Shown: positions 26,164-34,363 of the stretch, piece by piece
Numbering within the stretch: position 1 is the first letter of the stretch
Layout: each line of letters starts with the position of its first letter
Assembly: GCF_003367245.1 (NCBI RefSeq)
Contig: NZ_QRGR01000038.1
Location: forward strand, 1-56,067
DNA: 56,067 nucleotides
Reading direction: 5' to 3'
Source of the DNA: Pontibacter diazotrophicus
GTDB taxonomy: Bacteria; Bacteroidota; Bacteroidia; Cytophagales; Hymenobacteraceae
Notes under the pieces: generated by a model
What the model was told of the DNA's origin: nothing
Seen by the model: only the letters and a program-made list of their open reading frames with translations
Database searches by the model: none
Translations under genes and position numbers: made by a program

Positions 26164-26361
26164 TTACTGCGCGTTCGCTGTATAATTTTTGATTGCCAGT
26201 TTGCCTTTGTGGTACAGGTCGCCTTCTACCACGTATGCGTGGTGGTACAGGTGAGGAGTATCAGTAGTTGGGCAAAGAGCAATGGCTTTCTCAGAGAGCT
26301 TGTAATGAGTTCTTCTCTTATCTCTTCTGGTCTTCGAAATCTTACGTTTAGGATGTGCCAT
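26164..26361 (-). CDS. rpmF: 50S ribosomal protein L32
   Basis: A 65-residue basic protein opening MAHPKRKISKTRRDKRRTHY, as in bacteroidal L32. Only one cysteine remains (ALCPTT), so this is the zinc-free type, without the usual four-cysteine ribbon. Placed between yceD and plsX as in most bacteria. Confidence 0.96.
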   Translation of the reverse strand: MAHPKRKISKTRRDKRRTHYKLSEKAIALCPTTDTPHLYHHAYVVEGDLYHKGKLAIKNYTANAQ

Positions 26362-26411
26362 TTTTTCTTAATATTAATTTACTTGTGTTTATTTTATACT
26401 TCTGAAAATTA

Positions 26412-26957
26412 CTAATTCAAGTTCCGGAGGGCGTCCCAACGCGGATCTACATCCTCGTCGTCGTCATCGTCCTCATCATCGCTTTCTGCCGCGTTGCGGG
26501 AGGAGTAAATCAGGATATCCTGATCATCGTCGTCCTCATCCGTTTCCTCCACAAAGCGGGGGTGCAGCTTCTTCATCGGCACGGCCAGCCCAATGTAATC
26601 ATACAGGTGCTGTGCTATGTTGATGGCCTGCGTGTTAGGTGTTATCTGCCACAAATCATCATCAAGTTCGACGTTTTCATCGCCGTATTTGATGCGGAAC
26701 TTGCTCTGCACATCAATCGGATAATCAAATTCATCCAGACTTCTGTCGCAGGTAAGGCGCACATGTCCTTTAATATCCATATGGAAAGTCAGCATAGACT
26801 CTGTCTTATCCAACTCTACATGGGCTATTAAGTTGCCGCCAAGAATGATGTCTTTCCCGAAAAGATCGAAAAAGGAATCATCCAGCTCAAACTCATACAA
26901 GTGTTGCTTGTTGCTGAGTTTGGCGATGCCGATTTCATAGTCTCTTAGCTTCTTCAC
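26412..26957 (-). CDS. YceD family (DUF177) protein
   Basis: A 181-residue acidic protein. The central region has a CDR motif (HVRLTCDRSLDEFDYPI) and the C-terminus ends in DPRWDALRNLN, the DPRW signature of YceD/DUF177. A long Asp/Glu run (ESDDEDDDDDEDVDPR) precedes the end. The family is linked to 23S rRNA accumulation in plants and E. coli and is co-encoded with L32. A CAAAATTA at 26981-26988 (TAATTTTG on this strand) is a likely -7 box 24 bases before the ATG. Confidence 0.88.
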   Translation of the reverse strand: MKKLRDYEIGIAKLSNKQHLYEFELDDSFFDLFGKDIILGGNLIAHVELDKTESMLTFHMDIKGHVRLTCDRSLDEFDYPIDVQSKFRIKYGDENVELDDDLWQITPNTQAINIAQHLYDYIGLAVPMKKLHPRFVEETDEDDDDQDILIYSSRNAAESDDEDDDDDEDVDPRWDALRNLN

Positions 26958-27024
26958 ACTCGACTGTTTATTGCAAGACGCAAAATTAGAACATTATTCT
27001 GACAAATAAAATATTCTGTCCCAT

Positions 27025-28047
27025 TTATACTGTTGGCATTGCTGCCTCCTGGCGCTTCCTAACGATGTCGTAGGCCAGAAACAGTGCTTCACGGAATGAG
27101 GTTTCACTGGCCTTATGCTTTGCCGCAATATCATAAGCAGTACCATGATCCGGAGAGGTGCGCACAATAGGAAGGCCTGCTGTATAATTCACCCCGCTCT
27201 CAAAGGCCAGTGTCTTAAACGGAATAAGCCCCTGGTCGTGGTACATGGACAGCACGGCATCTACCTGCTGGTACTGGCGCATCCCAAAGAAGCCATCGGC
27301 AGGATAGGGGCCGAACACCAGGTGCCCGCGATCCTTCATGTGCAGCACCGCCGGGCGTATGATTTCTACTTCCTCACGCCCCAACAAGCCCTGCTCACCC
27401 GCATGTGGGTTGAGTCCCAGCAAGGCTATACGCGGCTTCTGAATACCAAAGTCCTTCTGCAGTGAATCAAGCAGGATGGTCATCTTACGGATAAGCAGCT
27501 CTTCCGTTAACTTCGAGGACACTTCCTTTACAGGTATATGGCCGGTAACAGTAGCCACCCGCAGGCCTTCGCTTACAAGCAGCATCAGGCTCTCCGGAGC
27601 ATCGAAGTATGAAGTCAGGAACTCAGTATGCCCCGGGAAGCGGAAGTCTTCTGACTGTATGTTGTCTTTATTAATAGGAGCAGTTACAAGTCCGTCCAGC
27701 AACCCGGCTTTCAGGTCCTTGCAGGCTGCCAGCAGCGAGTCTAGAGAGGCCTTACCAGATGCTGGTGTCGGGTTGCCGGAGTTTACCTCCAGTTCATCTT
27801 CCCAGCAGGAAATAACGTTTACCTTGCGTGGCACCAGCGCCTGCGCCGAGTCCACTACCTGAAACTGGAAGTGCTCCTCCCGCAGGGCTTGCTTTACCTG
27901 TTTCAACAGGTCAGCAGAAGCGTAAATAACCGGGGTGCAAAAATTGAGTATGCGCTGATCAGCAAGTGTTTTTACAACCACCTCCGGCCCGATGCCGTTG
28001 GTGTCGCCGATGCTGATGCCGAGTTTTACTTTAAATTTATTATCCAT
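27025..28047 (-). CDS. pdxA: 4-hydroxythreonine-4-phosphate dehydrogenase
   Basis: About 340 residues from ATG 28047; a longer open frame exists but starts inside the aminopeptidase gene and is not conserved. It oxidises 4-hydroxythreonine-phosphate in the DXP-dependent pyridoxal phosphate pathway. Motifs: GISIGDTNGIGPEV, GLVTAPINKDNI, FPGHTEFL, TVTGHIPVKEV, LNPHAGEQG, FGPYPADGFF, YHDQGLIPFK and GTAYDIAAK. The metal-binding His residues are in GHTEF, PHAG and YHDQG. It starts 7 bases after the aminopeptidase stop, so the two form one operon. Confidence 0.95.
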   Translation of the reverse strand: MDNKFKVKLGISIGDTNGIGPEVVVKTLADQRILNFCTPVIYASADLLKQVKQALREEHFQFQVVDSAQALVPRKVNVISCWEDELEVNSGNPTPASGKASLDSLLAACKDLKAGLLDGLVTAPINKDNIQSEDFRFPGHTEFLTSYFDAPESLMLLVSEGLRVATVTGHIPVKEVSSKLTEELLIRKMTILLDSLQKDFGIQKPRIALLGLNPHAGEQGLLGREEVEIIRPAVLHMKDRGHLVFGPYPADGFFGMRQYQQVDAVLSMYHDQGLIPFKTLAFESGVNYTAGLPIVRTSPDHGTAYDIAAKHKASETSFREALFLAYDIVRKRQEAAMPTV

Positions 28048-28054
28048 CTTAAGA

Positions 28055-29482
28055 TTACAGTGCGCTAAGGAAATTGTAAACAAGCCGGACACCTGATCCG
28101 GTGGCCAGTTTGCCGCGGTAGGAGTCTTCGCTGTGCAGGTAGGCAGTGCCGGCAATATCGAAATGCACCCACGGATAGCTGGTAAATGCCTCCAGGAACT
28201 TGCCAGCCGTGATGTGGCCTGCGTCCGCACCGCCCAGGTTCTTCAGGTCTGCAATATCAGATTCCAGTTGCTTTTTATACTCGTCCCACAGCGGGAACTC
28301 TACCGTGCGCTCGTGTACGTTGTCACCTGCTTTCTTCAGAGCGGCCATTACCTCGTCGCCTGCCGTGCCCATTACTACTAATCCTTCTTTGCCTACGGCA
28401 CGCATGGCAGAACCTGTGAGGGTAGCAAAGTCAATCACCAGCTCCGGGTCATATTTCTTGGCGAAGCTCAGCGCATCGGCCAGAATCAGGCGGCCTTCTG
28501 CGTCTGTATTCAGCACTTCCACCGTCATGCCGTTGTGCATCGTGATCACATCGCCCGGTGCCACGGCGTTGCCGCCAGGGCGGTTGTCGGTGGCCGGTAT
28601 CAGGCAAACCAGGTGGATAGGCAGCTTGTTTTTGGCCACAGCGTAAAGGATGCCTGTTACGGCGGCAGCGCCGGCCATGTCAGACTTCATGTAATCCATG
28701 GAGTTAGGCGTTGGCTTCAGGCTTAAGCCGCCCGTATCATATACCACGCCTTTGCCTACCAGCACGTAAGGCTTTGTGTTTTTCGCGTTCTCCGGCTTGT
28801 ATTCCAGTATATTAAAAGTAGCAGGCTCCTCGCTTCCCTGGTTCACGGCGATTAGCCCACCCATCTTCAGCGACTGTATCTTAATAAGGTCCAGCACCTG
28901 CGTTTCAAATCCTGCCTCCTGACCTAAAGCCTCCAGCTGTTCGCTTAACTGGGTGGCCGTCTGGTGGCTGTGTGGCTCATTTACCAGGTCGCGCACCTTA
29001 TACACTGCCTCCAGCACGTTTGCCAGTTCCTGCACCGCCTGCTCATTTAGTTTTTCGTCTGCCACCGTGATGGTTTGCAGGGAGCTGGGCTTGGCATCTT
29101 TTGTTTTGTGCTTCTGAAACTGGTAATTGCTCAGGTACAGGCCCTCTGCCAGGTACAGACTGGCTTCAGATGCTGTTTTATCAAGCAGCGTGATCTGCTT
29201 TGCTTTATCGGTCTTCAGTTGCTTTAGCAAACTGTGGCCTGCCTGGCGAAGTGCTTCTTTTTTAGCGGCTTCTGTTTTACCCTCAGGTGCCACTACTACA
29301 TAAACGCGGTGCGAGTAACGGTTCAGCGAAATTAGTTTTGCTTCCTGCTGCACCTGCTCCTGTACGTACTGCTGCTCTTCCGGCTGCAGCTCGGACAAAG
29401 TTGCTACCTGGTCGGCTGCTGCAATTAGAGCCAGATCGGTATTATTACTTAAGCTTGTGTCGTATTTAAGTTGTGTTGGCAT
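28055..29482 (-). CDS. Leucyl aminopeptidase (M17 family)
   Basis: About 475 residues from ATG 29482 (MPTQLKYD). The N-terminal domain is variable. The C-terminal M17 catalytic domain shows VGKGVVYDTGGLSLKP, DMAGAAAVTG, NAVAPGDVITMHNG, the signature EVLNTDAEGRLILADAL and ADAGHITAGKFLEAF. Two divalent metals bound by the Lys/Asp/Glu set remove N-terminal residues from peptides in the cytoplasm. Divergent from rsmA with about 155 bases between. Confidence 0.93.
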   Translation of the reverse strand: MPTQLKYDTSLSNNTDLALIAAADQVATLSELQPEEQQYVQEQVQQEAKLISLNRYSHRVYVVVAPEGKTEAAKKEALRQAGHSLLKQLKTDKAKQITLLDKTASEASLYLAEGLYLSNYQFQKHKTKDAKPSSLQTITVADEKLNEQAVQELANVLEAVYKVRDLVNEPHSHQTATQLSEQLEALGQEAGFETQVLDLIKIQSLKMGGLIAVNQGSEEPATFNILEYKPENAKNTKPYVLVGKGVVYDTGGLSLKPTPNSMDYMKSDMAGAAAVTGILYAVAKNKLPIHLVCLIPATDNRPGGNAVAPGDVITMHNGMTVEVLNTDAEGRLILADALSFAKKYDPELVIDFATLTGSAMRAVGKEGLVVMGTAGDEVMAALKKAGDNVHERTVEFPLWDEYKKQLESDIADLKNLGGADAGHITAGKFLEAFTSYPWVHFDIAGTAYLHSEDSYRGKLATGSGVRLVYNFLSAL

Positions 29483-29500
29483 CTGTCGTTTGTATCTTTG
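29471..29500 (+). promoter_or_regulatory. Possible promoter of rsmA
   Basis: TTG at 29471-29473, a spacer of about 19 bases and TATCTTTG at 29493-29500 fit the Bacteroidota consensus on the plus strand. It overlaps the aminopeptidase start and would leave a leader of about 130 nt. Confidence 0.45.
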
Positions 29501-29638
29501 AGGCTGCAATATAGTAAGTATAATACGTAATGCGAAAAGCTGCTGCCGTTGTGGCAATAGTAGCTGACGCACAAAAAAGTATAACGCGTTTTAGCTGAAA
29601 AGTATATTTTTGAGCTGAAACTCCTAAAAAAGCACCAC

Positions 29639-30418
29639 GTGAGCAAAGTAAGTCCGAAGAAGCACCTGGGCCAGCATTTCCTGGTAGACCAGAACATTGC
29701 AACAAAGATTGTGGAGCAGCTCACACTGCACCACGGTGTGAAAGATGTGCTGGAAATAGGGCCGGGCATGGGCGTGCTCACGCAGTATCTCCTGCAGCAC
29801 CCGGAGTACCGCACCACGGTGCTGGACATCGACCGCGAGTCTATTGCCTACCTGCAGGTGCATTTTCCTGTTTTGGGAGACCGCATTATCTCTGCTGACT
29901 TTCTGAAAACGGACCTGAGCAGCCTGTTCCCGGGCAAGTTCGCCATCATTGGGAATTTCCCTTATAACATCTCGAGCCAGATTTTTTTTAAAGTGCTGGA
30001 GCACCATAATGTAGTGCCGGAGGTGGTTTGCATGCTTCAGAAGGAGGTGGCGGAGCGGCTGGCCTCGCCTCCGGGGTCTAAGGCTTACGGTATCTTAAGT
30101 GTGCTGCTGCAGGCCTATTATACGATTGACTACAAATTCACCGTGAGCGAGCACGTGTTCCATCCACCGCCAAAAGTGAAATCGGCTGTTATCAGCCTGG
30201 TGCGAAATAAGGTGGAAAAACTGGATTGCAACGAGCAGCTGTTTAAGCAGGTGGTGAAGCTGGGCTTCGGAACGCGCCGCAAAACGTTGCGCAACTCACT
30301 TCGTAGTTTCAACCTGCCGGCAGAAGTTACCACACAGCCTGTTTTTGACAAGCGGGCGGAGCAACTGTCGGTGCAGGATTTTGTGGCGCTAACCCAACTA
30401 ATAGAGGAGAATATTTAA
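29639..30418 (+). CDS. rsmA: 16S rRNA (adenine1518/1519-N6)-dimethyltransferase
   Basis: A 259-residue SAM-dependent enzyme (KsgA) that dimethylates two adenines near the 3' end of 16S rRNA late in 30S assembly. It uses a GTG start (no ATG is available before the conserved KKHLGQHFLVD). Motif I is VLEIGPGMGVLT, the acidic end of the second strand is LDIDRES, and the catalytic motif IV is NFPYNISSQI. Four bases separate it from mgtE. Confidence 0.96.
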   Translation: MSKVSPKKHLGQHFLVDQNIATKIVEQLTLHHGVKDVLEIGPGMGVLTQYLLQHPEYRTTVLDIDRESIAYLQVHFPVLGDRIISADFLKTDLSSLFPGKFAIIGNFPYNISSQIFFKVLEHHNVVPEVVCMLQKEVAERLASPPGSKAYGILSVLLQAYYTIDYKFTVSEHVFHPPPKVKSAVISLVRNKVEKLDCNEQLFKQVVKLGFGTRRKTLRNSLRSFNLPAEVTTQPVFDKRAEQLSVQDFVALTQLIEENI

Positions 30419-30422
30419 GAGC

Positions 30423-31778
30423 ATGCAGCAGGTAGAGATAACACGGGAGTACATTGAGGAAGTGGAGGAAGCCATCGAACGGAAGGACAGTGCATTTGTC
30501 CTGAGTACAATGGCCGAGATGCACCCGGCCGATATCACGACGGTGCTCTATGAACTGGATACGAACGAGTCGAAGTACGTGATGGACCTGCTGCCTCCGG
30601 AAGTGGGAGCGGAAATCCTCAGTGATCTCGATTATGACATCCGGACGGACTTCCTGGGCTACTTTACCAGCGAAGAGATTGCCCGCTATATCAACCTGAT
30701 GGATTCCGACGATGCCGTGGATATCCTGAACGAGCAGTCGGTACAGACGCGCGAGGAGGTGATTGCCCTGCTAGACAATGAGGAGAAGGCCGAGCACATC
30801 CTGGACCTGCTGCACTACGAAGAAGACTGCGCCGGTGGTTTGATGGGAAAGGAGCTTATTAAGGTAAACCTGAACTGGCGCGTGCGGCATTGTATAGAGG
30901 AGATTCGCCGGCAGGCTGAAAACGTGGAGCGCATCTATACGGTGTATGTCACAGACAAACGGGACATTCTGGTGGGGCGCGTAAGCGTGAAGAAACTGCT
31001 GCTCTCCCGCGACGACACGCCTGTGAAAGACATCTATAACCCCGATGTGATTTCAATAGAGTCGTTTCGTGATGAAAACGAAGTGGTAAACGTGATGCAA
31101 CGTTATGACCTGGAGGCCATCCCCGTAGTGAATATACAGGGCCGGCTATTAGGCCGTATCACCATTGACGACGTGGTAGACGTGATGCAGGAGCAGGCAG
31201 AACTGAGCCGGCAGCTGATGACGGGTATTACGGAGAATGTGGAGGAGGACGACAGTGTATTCCGTATTTCCCGCTCGCGTTTGCCGTGGCTGGTAATAGG
31301 AATGGTGGGCGGTTTGTTGGCAGCGCAGTTCATGGGTGTGTTTGAGGCTGATATTGCCATGCTGCCTGCCCTGGCCCTTTTTGTGCCGCTTATTACGGCA
31401 ACGGGCGGTAACGTGGGCATACAGTCTTCGTCCATCATCATACAGACCCTTTCGTCTAATGTGGTGATATTTGAAAATTTTGCGCAGCGTATTCTAAAGC
31501 TAGTGCTGGTGGCGCTACTGAATGCCTTAATCATTTCTGCACTGGTTTTTGCCTTTTCGTACCTGTTCCGGCACGAGCTGAAGCTATCCATTGTCGTGTC
31601 TGTGGCATTGTTCTCTGTTGTGATACTGGCCTCATTGATGGGCACCATTACGCCTATGATCCTGGATAAATTCGGCATCAACCCCGCTGTGGCGGCAGGT
31701 CCCTTTATCACCACCGCCAACGACCTGTTGGGGCTGGCTATTTACTTTGGGATAGCACATCTGCTGTATGAAATGTAG
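30423..31778 (+). CDS. mgtE: MgtE magnesium transporter
   Basis: A 451-residue protein. The cytoplasmic N domain (about 1-130, with LHYEEDCAGGLMGKE) and two CBS domains (about 135-250) sense Mg2+. Five transmembrane helices follow (about 285-450), with the conserved pore segments PLITATGGNVGIQSS and INPAVAAGPFITTANDLLGL. Mg2+ binding to the N/CBS part closes the channel. Co-transcribed with rsmA. Confidence 0.95.
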   Translation: MQQVEITREYIEEVEEAIERKDSAFVLSTMAEMHPADITTVLYELDTNESKYVMDLLPPEVGAEILSDLDYDIRTDFLGYFTSEEIARYINLMDSDDAVDILNEQSVQTREEVIALLDNEEKAEHILDLLHYEEDCAGGLMGKELIKVNLNWRVRHCIEEIRRQAENVERIYTVYVTDKRDILVGRVSVKKLLLSRDDTPVKDIYNPDVISIESFRDENEVVNVMQRYDLEAIPVVNIQGRLLGRITIDDVVDVMQEQAELSRQLMTGITENVEEDDSVFRISRSRLPWLVIGMVGGLLAAQFMGVFEADIAMLPALALFVPLITATGGNVGIQSSSIIIQTLSSNVVIFENFAQRILKLVLVALLNALIISALVFAFSYLFRHELKLSIVVSVALFSVVILASLMGTITPMILDKFGINPAVAAGPFITTANDLLGLAIYFGIAHLLYEM

Positions 31779-31941
31779 AATGCTCTTTATTCTGGTGTAA
31801 AGTTTAACCTGGGCGCAGAGAACTGAAATCTGTTCAAGCGGCCATAACCTTGAACTGCTGATTGTCACATGAGGCAAATTGATTATTAATATCTTCCCAA
31901 CTACAACATAAATTACCCAAAACTACAAATCCCTGTACTGT

Positions 31942-32883
31942 ATGGCGTCACCTTCTACGCATATCCTGATTATCGACGAGATGCACCCCAGTATCTTTCC
32001 GCTGCTGGAAGGCATCGGAGCCGAGGCTGATTACAGGCCGGACATAAAGGCTGCTGACGTGCGGGAGGCTCTTGCCACCTTTGACGGGTTAATCGTGCGG
32101 AGCAAGATGCGCATTACAGCGGATACTTTGGAATTGGCTAATCAGCTGAAGTTTGTTGCAAGGGCAGGGGCGGGCGTCGACAATATTGATGCGCAGGCGC
32201 TGCAGGAGCGGGGTATTGCGCTGCTTGGGGCGAACGAGGGAAACCGGCAGGCGGTAGGAGAGTTCACCCTTGGGCTACTACTGTCGCTGCTGCGCAATAT
32301 CACCCGCAGCGACAAGCAGGTGCGGGAGAAAGTGTGGCTGCGGGAAGAAAACCGGGGGGAGGAGCTTAGCGGTAAAACGGTAGGCATTATCGGGTATGGC
32401 AACATGGGGCAGAGCTTCGCCAAGGTGTTGAGCGGTTTTGGCTGCCGTATACTGGCCTATGATCGCTTTGCGCCCGAAAAAGTTTGTGCACCTGCAGTTT
32501 ATGCCTCCTTAGAGGAAATACAAGCTGAAGCTGATGTCGTGAGCCTGCACATTCCTTACATACCGGAGAACCTCAGTTTAGCGAATGATGCGTTCTTCCG
32601 TGGCTTCCGCAAGCCTGTCTGGTTTCTGAATACCTCCCGTGGCGATGTAGTGGATCAGGAGGCACTGGTGCAGCACCTTACATCCGGGAAAGTAAAAGGG
32701 GCTGCCCTCGATGTGCTGGAAAACGAAAAGCTGCTAAACCTCACCCCAGCCCAGCAGGAAAACTTCAATTACCTTGTGTCTGCCGAAAACGTTATACTCA
32801 CACCGCACATTGCGGGCTGGACGCATGAATCTTATATAAAAATTAACGAGGTGCTGGTTGAAAAAATCCGGCAGGTATTGTAG
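31942..32883 (+). CDS. D-2-hydroxyacid dehydrogenase (3-phosphoglycerate dehydrogenase-like)
   Basis: A 313-residue NAD-dependent enzyme without an ACT domain. The nucleotide-binding motif is GIIGYGNMGQSF (about residue 150). Catalytic Arg, Glu and His fall in FLNTSRGDVVDQE, ALDVLENE and LTPHIAGWTHES. Sequence is close to SerA-type phosphoglycerate dehydrogenases, which start serine synthesis, but the exact substrate cannot be read from sequence. Stands alone. Confidence 0.88.
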   Translation: MASPSTHILIIDEMHPSIFPLLEGIGAEADYRPDIKAADVREALATFDGLIVRSKMRITADTLELANQLKFVARAGAGVDNIDAQALQERGIALLGANEGNRQAVGEFTLGLLLSLLRNITRSDKQVREKVWLREENRGEELSGKTVGIIGYGNMGQSFAKVLSGFGCRILAYDRFAPEKVCAPAVYASLEEIQAEADVVSLHIPYIPENLSLANDAFFRGFRKPVWFLNTSRGDVVDQEALVQHLTSGKVKGAALDVLENEKLLNLTPAQQENFNYLVSAENVILTPHIAGWTHESYIKINEVLVEKIRQVL

Positions 32884-33020
32884 AGCAGGTGTTGTAGTTT
32901 TGTTAAATGGCTAAATTGTTAGATGGTTGTAAGTTTTTCACTCTTCTTTAAAGAAGGTTTAACAATCTAACAAAACAGCCATTTTACAACTAAATTAACA
33001 ATCAACAATTAAAAGTCCTC

Positions 33021-33052
33021 TTGCTACTTGTGTTCCTAATTTTGTATATTTG
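33021..33052 (+). promoter_or_regulatory. Strong consensus promoter ahead of the candidate small RNA
   Basis: TTGC (33021-33024), an exactly 20-base spacer and TATATTTG (33045-33052). It is one of the best matches to the Bacteroidota consensus in the window, yet no ORF begins for 200 bases. The 137 bases before it (32884-33020) hold only AT-rich imperfect inverted repeats (ATTGTTAGA.., ..TCTAACAA). Confidence 0.7.
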
Positions 33053-33058
33053 CTAAAC

Positions 33059-33230
33059 AGGAAGCCCCTGGGAGTTGCCCATGGCTTTATTGTCGGATAA
33101 ATTGAAAGCGTATGCCATACGTTGGCGGCTGCATATAACGCATATGCCTGCTGCCTCGCTGATGAATTAAATAAACTATATATTTGGCAAAAAGAACGGT
33201 TATGCAGGCCATAACCGTTCTTTTTGCTTT
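33059..33230 (+). ncRNA. Candidate structured small RNA, about 170 nt
   Basis: The stretch runs from the predicted start of the promoter at 33021 to an intrinsic terminator. It contains a hairpin AAGCC-CCT-GGG/CCC-AT-GGCTT near 33061-33088 and a second long hairpin built on GGCGGCTGCATAT/ATATGCCTGCTGCC near 33124-33156. No ORF of note. It could be an independent RNA (for example a 6S-like RNA) or a greA leader ended by attenuation. I could not match it to a known family by eye. Confidence 0.5.
33187..33230 (+). terminator. Intrinsic terminator before greA
   Basis: 14-bp stem AAAGAACGGTTATG/CATAACCGTTCTTT with a 5-nt loop, followed by a T-rich tail, 25 bases before greA. A TATATTTG at 33178-33185 might be a -7 box for greA itself, in which case the hairpin lies at the 5' end of its mRNA. 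Confidence 0.8.
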
Positions 33231-33254
33231 TGTGTTTTAAACGTAAGAACGAAT

Positions 33255-33728
33255 ATGAGCAAGATTTCCTATTACACAGCAGAAGGTTTGCAGAAACTGA
33301 AAGACGAACTAGCTGAGCTCAAAACAAAAGGCCGTGCCTCGGTGGCACGCCAGTTAGCTGAAGCGCGCGACAAGGGTGACTTGAGCGAGAACGCTGAATA
33401 CGATGCAGCGAAAGATGCACAAGGCCACCTGGAACTGAAGATTTCCAAGATGGAGGAAATTGTGGGGAACGCCCGCCTTATCGATGAGTCGAACCTTGAC
33501 ATGAGCAAGGCGCTGATCCTGTCGAAGGTAAAACTCAAAAACCTGAAGAACAATATGGTAGTAGACTATACTTTGGTGGCGGAGGAAGAGGCTAACCTGG
33601 CAGCAGGCAAAATTTCTGTTAAGTCACCGATTGGCAAAGGCCTGTTAGGTAAGTCAGTGGGTGATGTAGCCGAGATTACAGTGCCAGCAGGTAAAATTGA
33701 GTTTGAGATTTTAGAAATAAGCCGGTAA
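33255..33728 (+). CDS. greA: Transcription elongation factor GreA
   Basis: A 157-residue protein of family length. The N-terminal coiled coil carries the conserved tip with acidic residues (KGDLSENAEYDAAKDAQ), which enter the RNA polymerase secondary channel to trigger cleavage of backtracked RNA. The C-terminal FKBP-like domain has SPIGKGLLGKSVGD and ends in the usual FEILEI. A HIT gene follows 3 bases later in the same operon. Confidence 0.97.
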   Translation: MSKISYYTAEGLQKLKDELAELKTKGRASVARQLAEARDKGDLSENAEYDAAKDAQGHLELKISKMEEIVGNARLIDESNLDMSKALILSKVKLKNLKNNMVVDYTLVAEEEANLAAGKISVKSPIGKGLLGKSVGDVAEITVPAGKIEFEILEISR

Positions 33729-33731
33729 ACC

Positions 33732-34130
33732 ATGGAGACTTCGATATTTACAAAGATTGTGAACGGCGAGATTCCTGCTTACAAAATAGCAGAAGATGAT
33801 CGCTACCTCGCCTTTTTAGATGTGTTCCCGACCACAAAAGGCCACACGCTGGTAATACCGAAGCAACAGATTGACTACCTCTTTGACCTGGACGACGAAC
33901 TGTACCTGGGCCTGATGGCCTTTGCTAAAAAAGTAGCAGCTGCTGTTGAAGAAGCAGTTCCCTGCAAACGGATAGGCGTGGCGGTGGTAGGCCTGGAAGT
34001 GCCGCACGCGCATGTGCACCTGATTCCGATGAATAGTATGCAGGACATGAACTTTGCCAATAAGCAGAAGTTCAGCAAAGAGGAGTTTGAGGAGACAGCG
34101 GAGAAAATAAAAGCTGCCTATAAAGGGTAA
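33732..34130 (+). CDS. HIT family nucleotide hydrolase
   Basis: A 132-residue protein of the histidine triad family. It starts with the HINT-type IFTKIVNGEIPAYKI and has GHTLVIPKQ and the active-site triad VPHAHVHLIPM. These small enzymes hydrolyse nucleoside phosphoramidates or AMP-linked groups; the true substrate is unknown. It begins 3 bases after greA. Confidence 0.94.
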   Translation: METSIFTKIVNGEIPAYKIAEDDRYLAFLDVFPTTKGHTLVIPKQQIDYLFDLDDELYLGLMAFAKKVAAAVEEAVPCKRIGVAVVGLEVPHAHVHLIPMNSMQDMNFANKQKFSKEEFEETAEKIKAAYKG

Positions 34131-34177
34131 TAAATGACTAAAGTAGAAGGTCAAAAGGTATTTGGCATCTACTAACA

Positions 34178-34233
34178 AAAAAGAGAAGGGCTTAGAACAG
34201 GATTTAAACTCCAGTTTAAGCCCTTCTCTTTTT
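34178..34233. terminator. Terminator between the HIT gene and mlaD
   Basis: 17-bp stem (34178-34194 with 34217-34233) with A5 and T5 at the ends, so it can stop transcription from either side of this convergent junction. Confidence 0.85.
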
Positions 34234-34256
34234 ACTGTATATTTCCCTACTGTGAA

Positions 34257-34328
34257 CCCACTCCTGCCCCTCCCAAGAGGGGAATTCTACCTGAGTAAAA
34301 ATCCCCTCTTGGGAGGGGCAGGGGTGGG
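34257..34328. repeat. Large GC-rich palindrome (REP-like)
   Basis: Arms 34257-34283 and 34302-34328 (27 bp) pair with one mismatch and carry CTGCCCCTCCCAAGAGGGG. The arms themselves hold CCCCTCCCAAGAGGGG, a smaller near-palindrome. It lies just beyond a normal terminator, so it is extra structure, most likely a dispersed repeat copy. Confidence 0.7.
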
Positions 34329-34363
34329 TTTTACACCACAGTGGAAGTCATCGCCATCTATCT

